The notes beneath the pieces were generated by a model. That model ran no database searches and was not told where the DNA came from. It was given only the letters and a program-made list of their open reading frames with translations. The translations under genes were made by a program, and so were the position numbers. Positions 13,454 to 15,077 of a DNA stretch of 15,077 nucleotides are shown here, one piece after another (position 1 is the first letter of the stretch; each line of letters starts with the position of its first letter). Where the stretch lies: positions 1 through 15,077 of the forward strand of contig JAUWQS010000008.1 of the NCBI GenBank assembly GCA_030610915.1, written 5' to 3'. Source of the DNA: Pseudomonadota bacterium. GTDB taxonomy: Bacteria > Desulfobacterota > Syntrophia > Syntrophales > JADFWA01.

Positions 13454-14940
13454 GAACAAGTAATTTATTGATTCCATTATGGAATCAATAAGCTCTTTGA
13501 TAACTTCTTCAGTCAAGCAACTGATATTACGTAGTTTATCTGCAAGCACAGAAAGAATCAGCGTTATGGCTTCAAGGTAATTCAAATCAGCAATCTCCTC
13601 ACAGCACGCGTGGAAGAGAAGGCCGATTGTACGACCATCGTTTTGTTGACGATGCTCGACGCTCAGAAAAATATAGCGAACCATGACAATGGTGGTATGA
13701 GCAATCAGCGCATCATATGACCGCATCTGTATTTCTTTTGCAAGCGCCAGGAATGATTTGCATATCTTGAAGAATACCTCGATATCCCATCGCTTCCCAT
13801 AGATCCGGACTACTTCATCGTCAGTAAGATTACACTGTGTAGAGAGTAAGGCAATCCATACTTTCGTTTGACGATGACGGATAAAAACAATTTTGACTTC
13901 TCTTTCACTCTTGAAGGTTACCTTTACTGAAGCCAATATACGTGCTTTTCCACGACGTTTGCGGACTTTTCTGTAGAGTTGTTTCAGCGTGAGCCATTCG
14001 CCGTTATAAAAATAAGTGATCATGGGCATCGGTTTCAGATGGCAGATAACGTGAATCCCCAAACCGGCAATCTGATCGATCACCGAAGGAAATGAAAACC
14101 AGGAATCGAACAGAACATAATCGGCTTTCAGTCCACGGGAAAGGGCTCTTTTCACCATGGCTGCTGCCATATCAGTTGCTTTCTGAACCGCTTCCCTGCG
14201 TCGGTGGCCGCCGCATGATCGTTTATCAATTGCGGGATTTACTTCCTGCAGCTGTTTTTCCTTTCTGGCGGAAGCCAACAGGGCAAAATCTACCGGCAGG
14301 AAGCTGGCGCCGTCAGACCAGCCAAGGGTTAACATGCGAAAGCCCCGTTTCATGATTCGGCGATTATGATCAAATATCCAGCTCAACAACTCCACCTTTT
14401 TACTGCGATCACGTTCATAGGAAGAGTCATCTATGATCAGCACCTTTTCCCTGTCATCACTTGTAAGAAGTGACAGGAAAAACTGATTGATCATCTTCTG
14501 TGTTAGTCGGAAGAGAAAGTTACGTCAGTTGAATGTCGGGGTGTTCATAAACCGGTAAATAGTCGATTTTTCACATCCGGCTTCTCTGTTTCTGATAAGA
14601 GACACATACATGCTTTTGCCCATAAATATCAGGTGGAACAGCCCTTTGAACAGGAAAAGGACGCCAAAGCCTAACTTCCTGATACCTGCCTGATTCAGAA
14701 GCGAACCGACACAGTAGGAATAGAAAAAGTGATCGATGCGGGATCCGATGTTTTTTTCTGCTTGGCTGTCAAAGAACTTTGTATTACAGTGCATTTGAGA
14801 TGTCCTCCTTTTTTGTTTTTGTGCAGGGTAATTATACCCTAAAAGGAGTGGAGTCTCAATTATTATTTAAATAATACCGCCAGTTATAACTTCCACCCTC
14901 TCGCCGAAAAGTGCGAAAATGGGGTGCGAAAGTTGAGTAA
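13417..14940 (-). mobile_element. IS4-family insertion sequence, about 1.5 kb
   Basis: TTACTCAACTTTCGCACC at 13417-13434 is repeated in perfect reverse complement at 14923-14940 (18 of 18), giving a 1524-bp element. It carries one minus-strand transposase gene. An outer GTGCGAAA motif is repeated at about 14911-14918 just inside the right end. No direct repeat is visible at the two borders, so either the target duplication has decayed or the two flanks are not an original pair. Confidence 0.85.
13421..14794 (-). pseudogene. IS4-family DDE transposase with one in-frame UGA
   Basis: On the minus strand AAAGGAGGACA precedes ATG at 14794. The frame reads 89 codons, meets TGA at 14527-14525 and continues in the same frame to a stop inside the left inverted repeat (457 codons in all). 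Around the stop the protein reads TPTFN-stop-RNFLFRLTQK, where IS4-type proteins typically have Asn-Trp-Arg, so TGG to TGA is the likely change. After it come LIIDDSSYERD (first Asp), YVLFDSWFSFP (second Asp) and YGKRWDIEVFFKICK, a perfect Y-x2-R-x3-E-x6-K IS4 signature. All catalytic residues lie downstream of the stop. An internal ATG at 14494 could give a 357-residue product lacking the DNA-binding N-terminus. Confidence 0.85.
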
Positions 14941-15077
14941 GGTTCTTGCCGAAACAGCAAAAGAATTTAAAACGATCACGAAAGTCCGAAAATTACAAAG
15001 ACACGAAATAACTGCGTGGAAACAGGAAATAGGAGAAAAAATATCAGTGATAATCCGCGTAGATCGGTGGCTGAATA
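14795..15077. other. IS right end and flanking intergenic repeats
   Basis: 14795-14940 is the non-coding promoter end of the IS, with an AT-rich palindrome TATTATTTAAATAATA at about 14859-14874. From 14941 the flank has CACGAAAGTCCGAAAATTAC and a TAATCCGCGTAGATCGGTGG sequence near the end, both like dispersed intergenic repeats. A plus-strand frame is open from about 14925 to the window end (VLAETAKEFKTITK...), so a coding reading cannot be excluded. Confidence 0.4.

Noticed and set aside
13421..14794. Reassigned UGA (Trp) genetic code
   Set aside because: Several intact genes in the window end at TGA and none has an internal TGA, so a code change is not supported by one transposase.
13402..14952. 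Target-site duplication of the IS4 element
   Set aside because: No direct repeat of 4 to 12 bases was found at the two borders on inspection.
14925..15077. Coding frame continuing the TolQ-like protein beyond the IS
   Set aside because: The frame is open but its DNA resembles dispersed intergenic repeats and no membrane segment or TolQ motif follows; left as unresolved rather than annotated.

Overview
The window looks like chromosomal DNA of an anaerobic or facultative Gram-negative bacterium: there are two TonB-dependent outer-membrane receptors, several Sec signal peptides and a radical SAM enzyme. The four-helix-bundle (S23-type) gene, the bacterial DUF1640-like coiled-coil gene and the many short intergenic palindromes recall Desulfobacterota, Nitrospirota or anammox Planctomycetes. 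That placement is impression only; no rRNA or tRNA is present to settle it.

Layout. 1-258 is the 3' end of an IS256-type transposase abutting an unrecognised ORF that it probably truncated (255-815), then a 42-aa peptide gene (835-963). From about 1019 to 13414 runs one plus-strand gene set broken up by insertions: a periplasmic binding protein (1019-2008), a conserved leader and TonB receptor 1 (2227-4257), a small secreted NikL-like protein (4369-4680), a second, paralogous binding protein (4814-5776), an inserted minus-strand coiled-coil gene (6011-6607), a second copy of the leader and TonB receptor 2 (7014-8996), a membrane-anchored TPR protein (9066-10556), a 54-aa Cys-containing membrane peptide (10721-10885), a radical SAM protein (11000-11914), a DUF2162-like membrane protein (11930-12649) and the first about 33 residues of what is probably a TolQ/ExbB-like proton-channel protein (from 13316). 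That last gene is cut by an IS4-family element (13417-14940).

How the genes may work together (inference): receptors capture a substrate outside, paired Cys-bearing binding proteins and the NikL-like protein handle it in the periplasm, and the DUF2162-like protein plus the TolQ/ExbB-like protein provide membrane transport or energy. The likely cargo is a metal or metal chelate (Ni/Co/other). No ABC permease or ATPase lies in the window. The radical SAM enzyme and the adjacent small Cys peptide are the least explained parts.

The locus is also a record of insertions. Two copies of a 91-bp palindromic element each sit between their own 9-bp direct repeats. A 174-bp palindromic element flanked by CTAA splits the four-helix-bundle gene, and removing it restores a 122-codon frame. 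The four-helix-bundle gene lies inside an 18-bp inverted-repeat pair. The IS4 transposase carries one in-frame UGA where the family usually has Trp. At least four further palindromic intergenic repeats separate what was probably a compact operon.
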